Assembly: GCA_964462135.1 (NCBI GenBank)
Contig: CAYWWK010000008.1
Coordinates: forward strand, 1-64,000
Direction: 5' to 3'
DNA: 64,000 bases
Source: MGBC163016 sp964462135
Lineage (GTDB): Bacteria; Actinomycetota; Coriobacteriia; Coriobacteriales; Eggerthellaceae
The notes beneath the pieces are model-generated. The model made no database searches and was not told the origin of the DNA. It saw nothing but the letters and a program-made list of their open reading frames with translations. Shown here one piece after another: positions 9,468 through 17,548 of the stretch (position 1 is the first letter of the stretch; each line of letters begins with the position of its first letter). The position numbers and the translations under genes were made by a program.

Positions 9468-11803
9468 TACTGGATCTTCTTCCTGCGAGGGAACGCGATG
9501 ATGAACAGCAGGGCGCAGGCTGACAGGATAGCACCGGGGATGAGTCCCGGGGGAGTGAAGCGCATCTCTACCTGGTTCATGCCCGCATCCACAGGAATGG
9601 CCATGAGCGCGCCATCTGCAACATCCTGAGGCGTGACCTCGTTTCCATTGACGGTGATCGACCACCCTGTCTGGTTGGGAATGGTCATGAGCAGCATCTG
9701 GTTCTCTGTGGCATCGATGGTGCCCGAGATGTGGGAGCCACCGAATTCCTCAAAGATGAACTGATGCTGTTTCATGTCAGCGACCATCTGCTGGAATGCC
9801 TCAGTGTCCAATTCGGGGTGTTCGGCAGTGCTGGCGTCGGGGTAAAGGTCAACGTCTTGTCCCCACACAGCCTTCGCGAATGCGTTCGTGCATTCCCACC
9901 GGCTGCCCTCGGGCATCTGGAAATCCGCGATGGTCTCAGGCGTACCATACGCAAGGCTGAGCGCATACGGATTCTCATAGAAGCGAGCGCCTTCGGGAAT
10001 CTCAATGGAGGTGAGGCCAACGTCAAGGTATCCCGGTGGAAGTTCCTGCGATGACAGGTATTTCACACCCATGAGCGAATCCGTTGCCAGAGAGGGGGAG
10101 GATTCATAGGTGAAGAACTTGCCGTCGCCGCATCCAAGCGCCGTCAGGAAGGCCATGACGCTGCCATCGCCGGTGGATGTATAGGAAGAGAGCTGGTTGA
10201 TTCCCAGTGACATTCCCTCGTTCAGGCTCTCATCTCCCAGTTTCCAATAGGTCTTCTCAACGCGATAGATGCCCGGATCGCGTTCCTCAAGCTCCTCCAC
10301 CTGCACTGTGGCGGCATCAGAGTAATTCGCGAACGCAGAGAAGGCTATGAAACCGAATATCGTCTTCCAGATCAGAGCAGTGCGAATGGCAGTCCCAGTG
10401 GAAACCGCCAGCAATGCGGCGATCTTGGTAAAGCGAAGGGACAGGGCATGCTGCACCCTTTGCATACCTTCATCTGTGGTGAGAGTACGGAAGGTATAGG
10501 CCGCGCACCACAGAAGCATGAACATGAAGAGGAAGCCAACGCGGGTATGATAGCCGGCTGGCAGCCGGAAGCCGCCCCAGATGTAGGCCAGCGGGAACAG
10601 CCATGAACTCAGCAAGAGCAAGAAGAGGAACAGTCCAGCAGCCAGTTTGAGCTTGAGTGGCACGCGCTTCAGGATGAAAAGCACGCAGGCGGCCAGAAGG
10701 ACGATGAAGTTGCCGAACAGCTGAGGCGTATAGCTGTCCCTCCATGCACCGTAGGCAAGCCCCTCCATGACATCTGGGAATGTACCGTGCTGCATGGCAG
10801 GCACCGCAATGCAGAGAGCCAAGCAGCAGATGAGCATGACGAACAGCCAGATAGCCGCTTTTCTGCGCACGGTCTGTCTGCGAAAGACAAGAGATACGAT
10901 TCCTGCCAAGACGACCATGCCTATAGCGACGGCTGCCAAGAAAAACGAAAGGGGAATCGAGGAGAGGGAAGGCGCTCTCTTCGCAACGATGGACTGGATC
11001 TGCTCTCCACTGTCGACGCTGGTGCCGTTTGACATGATGCCAAGCACGGAAGGCAGGAACACGACGGCCGACAGCGCCAGTCCCAATGCCATCGCCCCAC
11101 AGAACAGAAAAAGCCGCTTGCGGTGCACCTTCCCCCACGACTTCACGCCCTCAAAACCCAGCGCATAGCCCTCGAAGATGACATAGAGGCACAGGAACAA
11201 GCCGACCATATACCCCATATACCAATTCGTGAGAACACAGATGCCATAGGCCAGCGCCAAAGGGCGCCATCTTCCCTCCCGCAAGAGGAGGCAGACGCCC
11301 CAAGCGCAGAAAGGAAGCAGGATGAGCCCATCGAGCCACATGGGATTCCTCAGCTGGGTAAGCGTCCAAACCGAAAGCGAGAACCCAAGCGCCAGTGTGC
11401 AAGACCACAGATAGCCTAAAGCGAAGCGCTTGCGCAGATAGAAGATGGTGGAAAGCTGGACGCATCCTACCTTCAACAAGACCACGATGAAGCAGAAGAG
11501 AGGTATGGCTCCTTCTTCGAAGAGGGGAAGCAGAAGATTGAAAGGGCTGGCAAGGTAATAGCCAAACAGCGCCGCCGTGCTGTTTCCCAGTCCTTGGGCT
11601 GAGGAATAGAACGGATCAGCATTTCCCATGAGGACGTCTCGGTACCAAGCGTAGAAATCCACGTACTGAAACCGCAGGTCCGCTTCCATGAACGACAATG
11701 GCCCGAACGGGTAGATGCCGTCAATCAGGGCACCCAGACAGAGGATGCCAATGGGGAGCAGGAAACTGCCCAACCAGAACAGAACTGTCTTGGCGGTGCT
11801 CAT
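9467..11803 (-). CDS. YfhO-family membrane protein
   Basis: This 778-residue protein has an N-terminal region with roughly twelve membrane spans and a C-terminal extracytoplasmic part of about 250 residues before a last span and a basic RRKK tail. The segment GPLSFMEADLRFQYVDFYAW followed by YSSAQGLGNSTAALFGYYLASPFN is the typical opening of YfhO-like proteins, which are tied to glycosylation of lipoteichoic acid and other cell-surface glycans in Firmicutes. The start codon overlaps the stop of the glycosyltransferase upstream by one base (TGATG), and the gene downstream overlaps its own stop, so the three are co-translated. The likely job is transfer or modification of a surface polymer using the lipid-linked sugar made by the GT2 enzyme. 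Confidence 0.8.
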   Translation of the reverse strand: MSTAKTVLFWLGSFLLPIGILCLGALIDGIYPFGPLSFMEADLRFQYVDFYAWYRDVLMGNADPFYSSAQGLGNSTAALFGYYLASPFNLLLPLFEEGAIPLFCFIVVLLKVGCVQLSTIFYLRKRFALGYLWSCTLALGFSLSVWTLTQLRNPMWLDGLILLPFCAWGVCLLLREGRWRPLALAYGICVLTNWYMGYMVGLFLCLYVIFEGYALGFEGVKSWGKVHRKRLFLFCGAMALGLALSAVVFLPSVLGIMSNGTSVDSGEQIQSIVAKRAPSLSSIPLSFFLAAVAIGMVVLAGIVSLVFRRQTVRRKAAIWLFVMLICCLALCIAVPAMQHGTFPDVMEGLAYGAWRDSYTPQLFGNFIVLLAACVLFILKRVPLKLKLAAGLFLFLLLLSSWLFPLAYIWGGFRLPAGYHTRVGFLFMFMLLWCAAYTFRTLTTDEGMQRVQHALSLRFTKIAALLAVSTGTAIRTALIWKTIFGFIAFSAFANYSDAATVQVEELEERDPGIYRVEKTYWKLGDESLNEGMSLGINQLSSYTSTGDGSVMAFLTALGCGDGKFFTYESSPSLATDSLMGVKYLSSQELPPGYLDVGLTSIEIPEGARFYENPYALSLAYGTPETIADFQMPEGSRWECTNAFAKAVWGQDVDLYPDASTAEHPELDTEAFQQMVADMKQHQFIFEEFGGSHISGTIDATENQMLLMTIPNQTGWSITVNGNEVTPQDVADGALMAIPVDAGMNQVEMRFTPPGLIPGAILSACALLFIIAFPRRKKIQ

Positions 11804-12792
11804 CAGGAAGGATCATCCGCTCCGCTCTTTGCAGACGGGTCTGCTTCCTGCTGGATGGTCCTGCGCGCGATGTAGGTAGGACGGCGCTTTCCCTCTATGT
11901 AGATGCGTCCCAGGTATTCTCCGAAGATGCCGAGAGCCAGCATGACGATGCCGGCGAACAGAAGCGTGATGCAGATGAGCGTGGGATATCCAGGCACGTT
12001 GATGCCGACGATGAAGTACTCGAACACCACCACCAAGAGATAGATGATGGAGATGAGTGAGGTGAACATTCCAACGTAGAGGATGAGACGCAAAGGCCAG
12101 GTGGTGAAGGAGACGATGCCGCCCAAGGCATAGCCCATGAGGCTTTTGAACGACCATGAGGTGTTGCCAGCGTAGCGGTCGGCAGGGATGTAGGGAATGG
12201 TATGGGTTCTGAACCCCACCCATGCGAACAGACCCTTCGAGAAGCGGAAGTATTCAGGCATGGCCATGAGCGCTTCAGCCACGTTTCGCCGAAAGACGCG
12301 GAAATCGCTGGCGTTGGCAGGCAGTTCCACATCTCCTACGGCATTGAAGGCCTTGTAGAAATGGTGTTTGAACCATGTTCGAACCCTGCCTTCGCGGCGC
12401 TCTTCCTGCACTGCCGCAACGCAGTCAGTTTCGGGATGCGTCTTCAGGTAGGCGTACATCTCAAGGGAAAGAGCTGGGTCTTGCTGCATGTCCGCATCGA
12501 TGAACCCTATCATGTCGCCGGTTGCATGCTCGAGCCCTGCCAGCATGGCGGCCTCTTTGCCGAAGTTGCGCGAAAGCTCTATGGCCTGGATGGATACTCG
12601 AGCGTTGGAGGATGACCCCATCGCCTCCGCGATCTTCGCGAAGGTGTCATCTGAGGAGCCGTCGTCGATGAAGATCAGCTCAAGCGCTGATGGCGCATCC
12701 TGAGCCTCTTCGAGGCAGGTGCAGGTACGTTGCAGAAACGGATTGATGTTCTCCGCTTCGTTGTGGCACGGTATGATAAGAGTGAGATCCAT
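11803..12792 (-). CDS. GT2-family glycosyltransferase (polyprenyl-phosphate sugar transferase, GtrB/DPM1-like)
   Basis: The 329-residue protein has a GT-A catalytic domain with LIIPCHNEAENI at the N-terminus, FIDDGSSDDT and the DAD motif in GFIDADMQQDP, then two membrane spans near residues 230-300 and a short cytoplasmic tail. This is the architecture of enzymes that load a sugar onto undecaprenyl phosphate (GtrB, ArnC, DPM1). It heads the three-gene minus-strand operon and would supply a lipid-linked sugar to the YfhO-like protein. A perfect TATAAT lies only nine bases upstream of the ATG and no Shine-Dalgarno sequence is present, which points to a leaderless or nearly leaderless mRNA. Confidence 0.9.
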   Translation of the reverse strand: MDLTLIIPCHNEAENINPFLQRTCTCLEEAQDAPSALELIFIDDGSSDDTFAKIAEAMGSSSNARVSIQAIELSRNFGKEAAMLAGLEHATGDMIGFIDADMQQDPALSLEMYAYLKTHPETDCVAAVQEERREGRVRTWFKHHFYKAFNAVGDVELPANASDFRVFRRNVAEALMAMPEYFRFSKGLFAWVGFRTHTIPYIPADRYAGNTSWSFKSLMGYALGGIVSFTTWPLRLILYVGMFTSLISIIYLLVVVFEYFIVGINVPGYPTLICITLLFAGIVMLALGIFGEYLGRIYIEGKRRPTYIARRTIQQEADPSAKSGADDPS

Positions 12793-12801
12793 GTTCCGTT
12801 C

Positions 12802-12807
12802 ATTATA
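12802..12807 (-). promoter_or_regulatory. -10 element of the glycan operon, implying a leaderless transcript
   Basis: On the minus strand TATAAT ends nine bases before the glycosyltransferase ATG. Transcription would begin two or three bases before the start codon. No good -35 hexamer is visible. Confidence 0.5.
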
Positions 12808-12856
12808 TTACGCTCATGACTGCATGCGACAGGCAAGCCCATGATGGAGGATGCGA

Positions 12857-13762
12857 GTGGACATCATCATTCATGCCGATGACTTCGGCATAACCCTGGA
12901 TCAATCGAAGGATATCCTCGCCTGCTCTGAGGGATGCGGCGGCGAAGGGGCGTTGAACTCCACCAGTGCCCTGGTGACGTCTCCCGCTTTTGGAGAATGC
13001 GCGGAGTTTGCCCGTCCATTCGTGGATGCGGGCCTGATTCGCATGGGACTGCACCTGAACTTGGTGGAGGGTCCTGCGCTCTCATCCCCTGAGGAGGCTC
13101 CTCTGCTTGTGGGGGACGATGGGCGGTTCCAGATGAGCTTCGCGAAAACGCTTACGGTCTCCGCCGGTCCTCTGCACGATACGCTCATGCGCGAAGTCTG
13201 CAGGGAGACGCGTGCGCAGATTCGTGAGTTCCTGCGCCTGTTCCCGACACTTCAAGAGCATCTGCGCTTGGACAGCCACCAGCACTTCCATCTGATCCCT
13301 GCGGTCTTCGAAGGAGTTTTGGCTGCAGTGGAAGAGGAGGGCTGCACGTTGGAGTATCTGCGGATTCCAGCAGAGCCGCTTTCACCCTATCTGAAGGCGC
13401 CTGGGACGCGTCGCCATGTGAGTGCTGTGAACATCGTGAAGAACCAGCTTCTGAATGGGCTTTGGAGGCGATGCGCTCCAAAGTATCCGGCTTCTCTGCC
13501 CGACCCGGCCGTGTTCTATGGGTTGGCCCTTTCGGGGCGCATGCAGCATGTGGCTGATGAGGACTTCTTGCGTGATGCGGTCGGGCGCGCTGGCCGTGAG
13601 GGACGCGATGTGGAGCTGCTCTTCCATCCCGGAGGGGTCCCCTCAGTGGATGATTGCCTGAATCCAAGTCTCAAGGGATTCTGTCAGTTCTACCTCTCTG
13701 ACAACCGTCAGGCCGAAGCGGATATTTTACGGAAGCTGCCTCTTCGTACAATGACGGTGTGA
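12857..13762 (+). CDS. YdjC/ChbG/HpnK-family carbohydrate deacetylase
   Basis: This 301-residue protein begins with IIIHADDFGIT, the metal-binding start of the YdjC family, and has DSHQHFHLIP in the middle and LLFHPGG near the C-terminus, giving the Asp/His set that binds a divalent metal. Relatives remove acetyl groups from acetylated sugars such as chitooligosaccharides or from hopanoid precursors. It is divergent from the glycan operon, so a role in trimming surface or scavenged amino sugars is plausible but not shown. I chose GTG 12857 because GGAGG (12846-12850) lies six bases upstream; the ATG at 12851 touches the GGAGG directly and cannot use it. Confidence 0.82.
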   Translation: MDIIIHADDFGITLDQSKDILACSEGCGGEGALNSTSALVTSPAFGECAEFARPFVDAGLIRMGLHLNLVEGPALSSPEEAPLLVGDDGRFQMSFAKTLTVSAGPLHDTLMREVCRETRAQIREFLRLFPTLQEHLRLDSHQHFHLIPAVFEGVLAAVEEEGCTLEYLRIPAEPLSPYLKAPGTRRHVSAVNIVKNQLLNGLWRRCAPKYPASLPDPAVFYGLALSGRMQHVADEDFLRDAVGRAGREGRDVELLFHPGGVPSVDDCLNPSLKGFCQFYLSDNRQAEADILRKLPLRTMTV

Positions 13763-13783
13763 TACCATTGTCACGCTTTTCGC

Positions 13784-13857
13784 TGGGGTATCGTCCAACG
13801 GCAGGACTCTGGTTTTTGGTGCCAGCTATCTAGGTTCGAATCCTGGTACCCCAGCCA
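13784..13857 (+). tRNA. tRNA-Gln (anticodon TTG), CCA encoded
   Basis: The acceptor strands TGGGGTA and TACCCCA pair perfectly, the anticodon stem CTGGT/GCCAG encloses the loop TTTTGGT with anticodon TTG, and the T arm has GGTTCGAATCC. The discriminator base is G and CCA is encoded in the DNA. It lies 21 bases after the deacetylase stop. Confidence 0.95.
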
Positions 13858-14076
13858 ATTTCTTTCCCATATACTCCATCTTCACGTTCCAAGCGCTTCT
13901 ACCTCGCGTAGCGTCGTGCGTTCAGGCGCGCTTTCACGCGAATCTGAGGCATCTGGAAAAGAAGCGTGCATGGATCCTGATTCCTAGCGTCCCAGCCAAT
14001 TTCCCTTCATCCCTTACGTCGTGCATATCTATACGATACACTTCGGACTACGCGAAACGGTGAAGGAGATCTTTCC
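13858..14076 (+). other. Gene-free spacer after tRNA-Gln with a 13-base repeat of the tRNA end
   Basis: No coding frame or known RNA is recognised in these 219 bases. The 13-mer CCCAGCCAATTTC that spans the tRNA 3' end (13850-13862) recurs at 13991-14003. I looked for a signal recognition particle RNA, because this gene is often near ybaB-recR, and did not find its conserved loop. GGAGAT sits before the ybaB start. Confidence 0.5.
13991..14003 (+). repeat. Second copy of the tRNA-Gln 3'-end 13-mer
   Basis: CCCAGCCAATTTC is identical to 13850-13862, which covers the last acceptor bases, the CCA end and five flanking bases of the tRNA gene. It could be the remnant of a lost tRNA copy or of an integration event; chance cannot be excluded at this length. 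Confidence 0.5.
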
Positions 14077-14379
14077 ATGGATATGAAGAAGATGATGAAG
14101 CAGGCGCAGAAGATGCAGCGTGACGCCGCGGCCGCTCAGGAAGAGATCGCCGCGATGGAGTTCACGGCTTCTGCGGGCGGAGGCATGGTTGAGGCAACGG
14201 TGACGGGCGGCGGCGAACTGAAGGCATTGAAGATCAGCCCTGATGCGGTTGACCCTGAGGATGTCGAAATGCTTGAAGACACCGTCGTCGCTGCTGTCAA
14301 CGAGGCTCTTCGCAGCGCCTCAGAGGCATCGAATGCGCGCATGAGCAGCATCATGGGTGGCATGAATCTTCCATTCTAG
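14077..14379 (+). CDS. ybaB: YbaB/EbfC-family nucleoid-associated protein
   Basis: A 100-residue DNA-binding protein of the YbaB/EbfC family, with MDMKKMMKQAQKMQ at the N-terminus, the central GGGMVEATVTGGGELKALKI sheet and the C-terminal SIMGGMNLPF, close to the family ending with a Gly/Met-rich tail. The family forms dimers that coat DNA and is usually encoded between dnaX and recR; here recR follows after 26 bases but dnaX is not next door, a tRNA gene and a deacetylase being upstream instead. The start ATG has GGAGAT eight bases upstream. Confidence 0.93.
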   Translation: MDMKKMMKQAQKMQRDAAAAQEEIAAMEFTASAGGGMVEATVTGGGELKALKISPDAVDPEDVEMLEDTVVAAVNEALRSASEASNARMSSIMGGMNLPF

Positions 14380-14405
14380 GCCCATTCGCCCTGCTGGTCG
14401 CCTTC

Positions 14406-15002
14406 ATGCATTCCGCTCCCTCCATACAGAAGCTTCTTGATGAACTGGAGCGCCTTCCTGGCGTGGGGCCGAAGTCTGCCCAGCGCATTGCCTATTACAT
14501 CCTGAACACCGATGCCACGAAGGCAATCCGATTGGCGGATGCCATCCATGAGGTGAAGGCAACGGTCTGCTTTTGCGAGACATGCTTCAATTACGCTGAA
14601 GGGCCTCAGTGCGAGATATGCGCAAGTCCCATTCGGCTCCACGGGCAGATCTGTGTGGTGTCAGAGCCGAAGGATATCGCTCCTATTGAACGCACCGGAG
14701 TCTTCGAGGGGGTCTACCATGTGCTTCATGGAGCGCTTTCGCCTCTTGAGGGCATCGGGCCCGATGAGCTCAAGATAGCGGAGCTTCTTCGCCGCCTTTC
14801 ATCAGATGAGGTCGAAGAGGTGATCATTGCCACTAACCCCAATGTCGAGGGTGAGGCCACGGCTGCCTATCTGGCGCGTCTGGTGAAGCCGCTCGGGGTG
14901 CGTGTGACGCGACCTGCCAGCGGCCTGCCGGTGGGGGGCGATCTGGAATACGCTGATGAGGTGACCTTGGGCAGAGCCATGGAGGGCCGGTTGGATCTGT
15001 AG
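14406..15002 (+). CDS. recR: Recombination mediator RecR
   Basis: This 198-residue protein of normal length has the helix-hairpin-helix start LLDELERLPGVGPKSAQRIA, the zinc-finger cysteines in CFCETCFNYAEGPQCEIC, and the Toprim domain with ICVVSEPKDI and TNPNVEGEATA. RecR acts with RecF and RecO to load RecA at single-strand gaps. It lies directly after ybaB in the usual order. No strong Shine-Dalgarno sequence is visible before the ATG, so coupling to ybaB is likely. Confidence 0.96.
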   Translation: MHSAPSIQKLLDELERLPGVGPKSAQRIAYYILNTDATKAIRLADAIHEVKATVCFCETCFNYAEGPQCEICASPIRLHGQICVVSEPKDIAPIERTGVFEGVYHVLHGALSPLEGIGPDELKIAELLRRLSSDEVEEVIIATNPNVEGEATAAYLARLVKPLGVRVTRPASGLPVGGDLEYADEVTLGRAMEGRLDL

Positions 15003-15032
15003 CCTTGAGAGGAACGAAGGAGACATGCTTCT

Positions 15033-16292
15033 ATGATTGAGATTCCCAGTCCCGCTATCAGCATAGTCGGGCGGCACAATTCGGGAAAGACCACCTTGGT
15101 CGTCAAGCTCATCTCGCGACTTTCGGCTCATGGGTTGGATGTCGGTTCGGTCAAGCATCACTCCCACGACCGGTTCGAGATAGATTATCCGGGCAAGGAC
15201 TCCTATCGTCAGCGGGAGGCAGGTGCCACGGAAACCGTCATAGCCTCTCCCTCCAAGCTGGCGCGGGTGAAAACGCTCAAGCACGAGGTTGAATGCTCCC
15301 AGATAGTGCGCTCCATGCCCGGTCACGACATCATCGTCGTAGAGGGCTATCGCAAGAGCGGACTGCCCACGATAGAGATCATGCGCCAAGGCAATGAGGC
15401 TGACGCCGCTGTGGCTCGGGTATTTCTGGAAGACGCCCAATCAGGCAGGGCGCTTACGGAGGACAGCGTGCAGCGCTCACGAGGAGACGATGCCTTCGCG
15501 AAGGATATCGCGGAGAAGATGCCTGATGCGAACACGGTGGCGGTGGTGACGGATATTCCCGAGGCCCGTCAGGCAGCGGAGCTCTACCATATCCCGTCGT
15601 TCGGACTTGATGACATCGACGGCATCGTGGACTTCCTTGAGGAGCATTATGTGCGCCCCCGTGTGAGCGTGGCCATTCAGGCGGGGGGTGAGAGCCGACG
15701 CATGGGCAGGTCGAAGGCGACGGTGCCCTTTGCGGGGAAACCTCTGATCTCGCGCTTGGTCCGCAGACTCTCTCCCGTAGCCGATGAGCTCATCATCACG
15801 ACGAATGAACCCGAGAATCTCGGATTCTTGCAGGAGGAATTCCCTCATGTTCATCCTGTGCTTGTCCGTGATCGGCATGACTTCCGCGGTGCGTTGCCGG
15901 GATTGCATACGGCCCTTGCGGCAGCAACCAACCCTTATGTTGCCGTGGTGGCATGCGACATGGTGTTCGCTTCTGCTCCTCTGGTGGTGGCTGAAGCCAT
16001 TGAGATGGCCGATAAGAATGCCGATGTGGTCGTGCCGGTGAACAATCACGGCTTCGAGCCTTTCCATGCCATGTATCGTCGCTCCTCGTGTCTTGCGGCA
16101 GTGGAAGAGGCGCTTGGCCAAGGGCAGAGCAAGGTGCAATGCATCTACGGGTCCCCTGTGTTGAAGATCGTGGAGTTTCCCCAGAGGCGTGTTTTGGAGG
16201 TGGAGCCTTTGGGCGGATGCTTCATCAACGCGAATACACCTGATGAGCTGGCGCACCTTGAGGCGAACTTCGGCAATTACGAGGATGAATAG
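15033..16292 (+). CDS. MobB-MobA fusion: molybdenum cofactor guanylyltransferase with N-terminal MobB GTPase
   Basis: The 419-residue protein joins two cofactor-maturation enzymes. Residues 1 to about 170 are MobB, with the Walker A loop GRHNSGKTTL, VKHHSHDRFEID and IIVVEGYRKSG. Residues about 210 to 419 are MobA, with the nucleotidyltransferase signature AIQAGGESRRMGRSK and VVACDMVF. MobA attaches GMP to molybdopterin to make the guanine dinucleotide cofactor used by DMSO-reductase-family enzymes; MobB helps it. The linker (about 170-205) is the only part without a clear match. AAGGAG lies nine bases before the ATG. The Fe-S protein gene follows three bases after the stop, so both are in one operon. 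Confidence 0.9.
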   Translation: MIEIPSPAISIVGRHNSGKTTLVVKLISRLSAHGLDVGSVKHHSHDRFEIDYPGKDSYRQREAGATETVIASPSKLARVKTLKHEVECSQIVRSMPGHDIIVVEGYRKSGLPTIEIMRQGNEADAAVARVFLEDAQSGRALTEDSVQRSRGDDAFAKDIAEKMPDANTVAVVTDIPEARQAAELYHIPSFGLDDIDGIVDFLEEHYVRPRVSVAIQAGGESRRMGRSKATVPFAGKPLISRLVRRLSPVADELIITTNEPENLGFLQEEFPHVHPVLVRDRHDFRGALPGLHTALAAATNPYVAVVACDMVFASAPLVVAEAIEMADKNADVVVPVNNHGFEPFHAMYRRSSCLAAVEEALGQGQSKVQCIYGSPVLKIVEFPQRRVLEVEPLGGCFINANTPDELAHLEANFGNYEDE

Positions 16293-16295
16293 CTG

Positions 16296-17477
16296 ATGCC
16301 ATCCGTTGCCGATGTGCTCAGCTATGCTGACTATCTCAAGGTCAGTCCACTTGCCATCGATGAGGATAGATGCGTTGCGGTGCGCAATCGCAACGCAACC
16401 TGTCGGCGTTGCCAGGATGCCTGCCTGGCAGACGCCATTACGGTGCAGCACAATGAGATCTCTGTGGATGTGGACGCTTGCGTCAGATGCGGTGGCTGCG
16501 TTCCCACCTGCCCCACGTCGGCCCTTTCCTGGCTTGAACCCACCCGTTCCACCTTGATCGCGGATGTATTGAAAACCGCTGACAGGCCACGCGGCTTGGC
16601 TGTCATCGCCTGCGCCCGCGCCGCTTCCCGACATGAGGCGGATCCTGAACGATATGCGGAGGTGCCTTGTCTTGGGGCGGTGGGGGAATCAGAGCTTCTG
16701 GAGTTGGCTTCCTGCGGGCTTGACGATCTCGTACTGGTCGACGGCGACTGCCGGACGTGCAGATACGGTGCGGTTGACCAGCTGATCGCCAAGGCGCTGG
16801 ACTGTGCGGCAGACTTGCTTGAAGCAGTGGATGCTTCTGTCATTCTCACACGTTCGAGATCCTTTCCCACGGAGGTGCGGACATCCCAGCATGCAAACCT
16901 GAGGGGCGAGGACAGACGTGGGCTGCTGGCGCAGACAGGTCGATATGTGCGCAGTGTGGCTGGCAATGTGGCCAAGAAGACGGTAGAGGAGAAGCTGGGC
17001 GCGGGCAAGGATGCGCCACGCACGTTGAAGGACCGTCTCACGGCAGGCAGGTCTGGGCGGATGCCAACGTTCAAGCCGACGGAGAACTTCAGGATATTGG
17101 AATGCCTGGAAAAGATGACAGAACACCCTGAAGAACTGGTGGCATCGACGAGCGTCGTGGAGACGCGGCGGTTCGGATCGGTTTCCATCGATCCAGATGC
17201 CTGCTCAGGGTGCGGGCTCTGCGTCCTGTTCTGTCCGACGGCTGCGCTTTCCCATGCCTCCTTCGATGTTCCCGAACGGGAAGACCGGAAGTATCTGGAG
17301 TTCTCAGCTGAGCTGTGCACCCAATGCGGTCTGTGCCGCGACGTTTGCCTGCGAAAGTGCCTGGAGGTATCTTCTCGGGTCTCCTTGTCTTGTCTGTATG
17401 ATCTTGAGCCTGAGCTTCTCGAGATATCGAAGCCCGAGGAGCGCGCCGCCCTGCTCGAGCGCTTCCGCTCATCCTGA
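16296..17477 (+). CDS. Multi-cluster 4Fe-4S protein linked to the Mo-cofactor gene
   Basis: A 393-residue soluble protein with two ferredoxin-like pairs of cysteine clusters, one at each end. The N-terminal part has CRRCQDACLADAI and CVRCGGCVPTCPTSAL; the C-terminal part has CSGCGLCVLFCPTAAL and CTQCGLCRDVC. Between them lie single cysteines in VPCLGAV and DGDCRTCRYG, a pattern that recalls the small MvhD-like electron-transfer domain, although the match is loose. I do not know the partner. Its placement right after mobBA suggests maturation of, or electron supply to, a molybdenum enzyme. The pair would form a short operon. The region around residues 185-270 is charged and unassigned. Confidence 0.75.
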   Translation: MPSVADVLSYADYLKVSPLAIDEDRCVAVRNRNATCRRCQDACLADAITVQHNEISVDVDACVRCGGCVPTCPTSALSWLEPTRSTLIADVLKTADRPRGLAVIACARAASRHEADPERYAEVPCLGAVGESELLELASCGLDDLVLVDGDCRTCRYGAVDQLIAKALDCAADLLEAVDASVILTRSRSFPTEVRTSQHANLRGEDRRGLLAQTGRYVRSVAGNVAKKTVEEKLGAGKDAPRTLKDRLTAGRSGRMPTFKPTENFRILECLEKMTEHPEELVASTSVVETRRFGSVSIDPDACSGCGLCVLFCPTAALSHASFDVPEREDRKYLEFSAELCTQCGLCRDVCLRKCLEVSSRVSLSCLYDLEPELLEISKPEERAALLERFRSS

Positions 17478-17500
17478 CAGGGCAAAGGGCGTTGCGACAC

Positions 17501-17524
17501 GGGGCGCATGCAAGGATGCGCCCC
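17501..17524 (+). terminator. Nine-base-pair hairpin between convergent genes
   Basis: GGGGCGCAT (17501-17509) pairs with ATGCGCCCC (17516-17524) across a six-base loop. It lies between the Fe-S protein gene and the convergent membrane protein gene, where a terminator is expected, but no T-run follows on either strand. Confidence 0.45.
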
Positions 17525-17548
17525 TGCGGGCTCTGGTCTGGCAGTAAT

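Noticed and set aside
9468..9665. N-terminal extension of the membrane protein at 7563-9467
   Set aside because: These 66 codons lie inside the YfhO-like gene in another frame and have no hydrophobic or family-like sequence; GTG 9467 overlapping the upstream stop is the natural start.
13858..14076. Signal recognition particle RNA before ybaB
   Set aside because: The conserved GGAAGGAAGC-type loop and its helix are not present; only loosely similar words occur.
15477..16634. 385-codon minus-strand frame
   Set aside because: His/Arg-rich shadow of the MobA part and the Fe-S protein gene.
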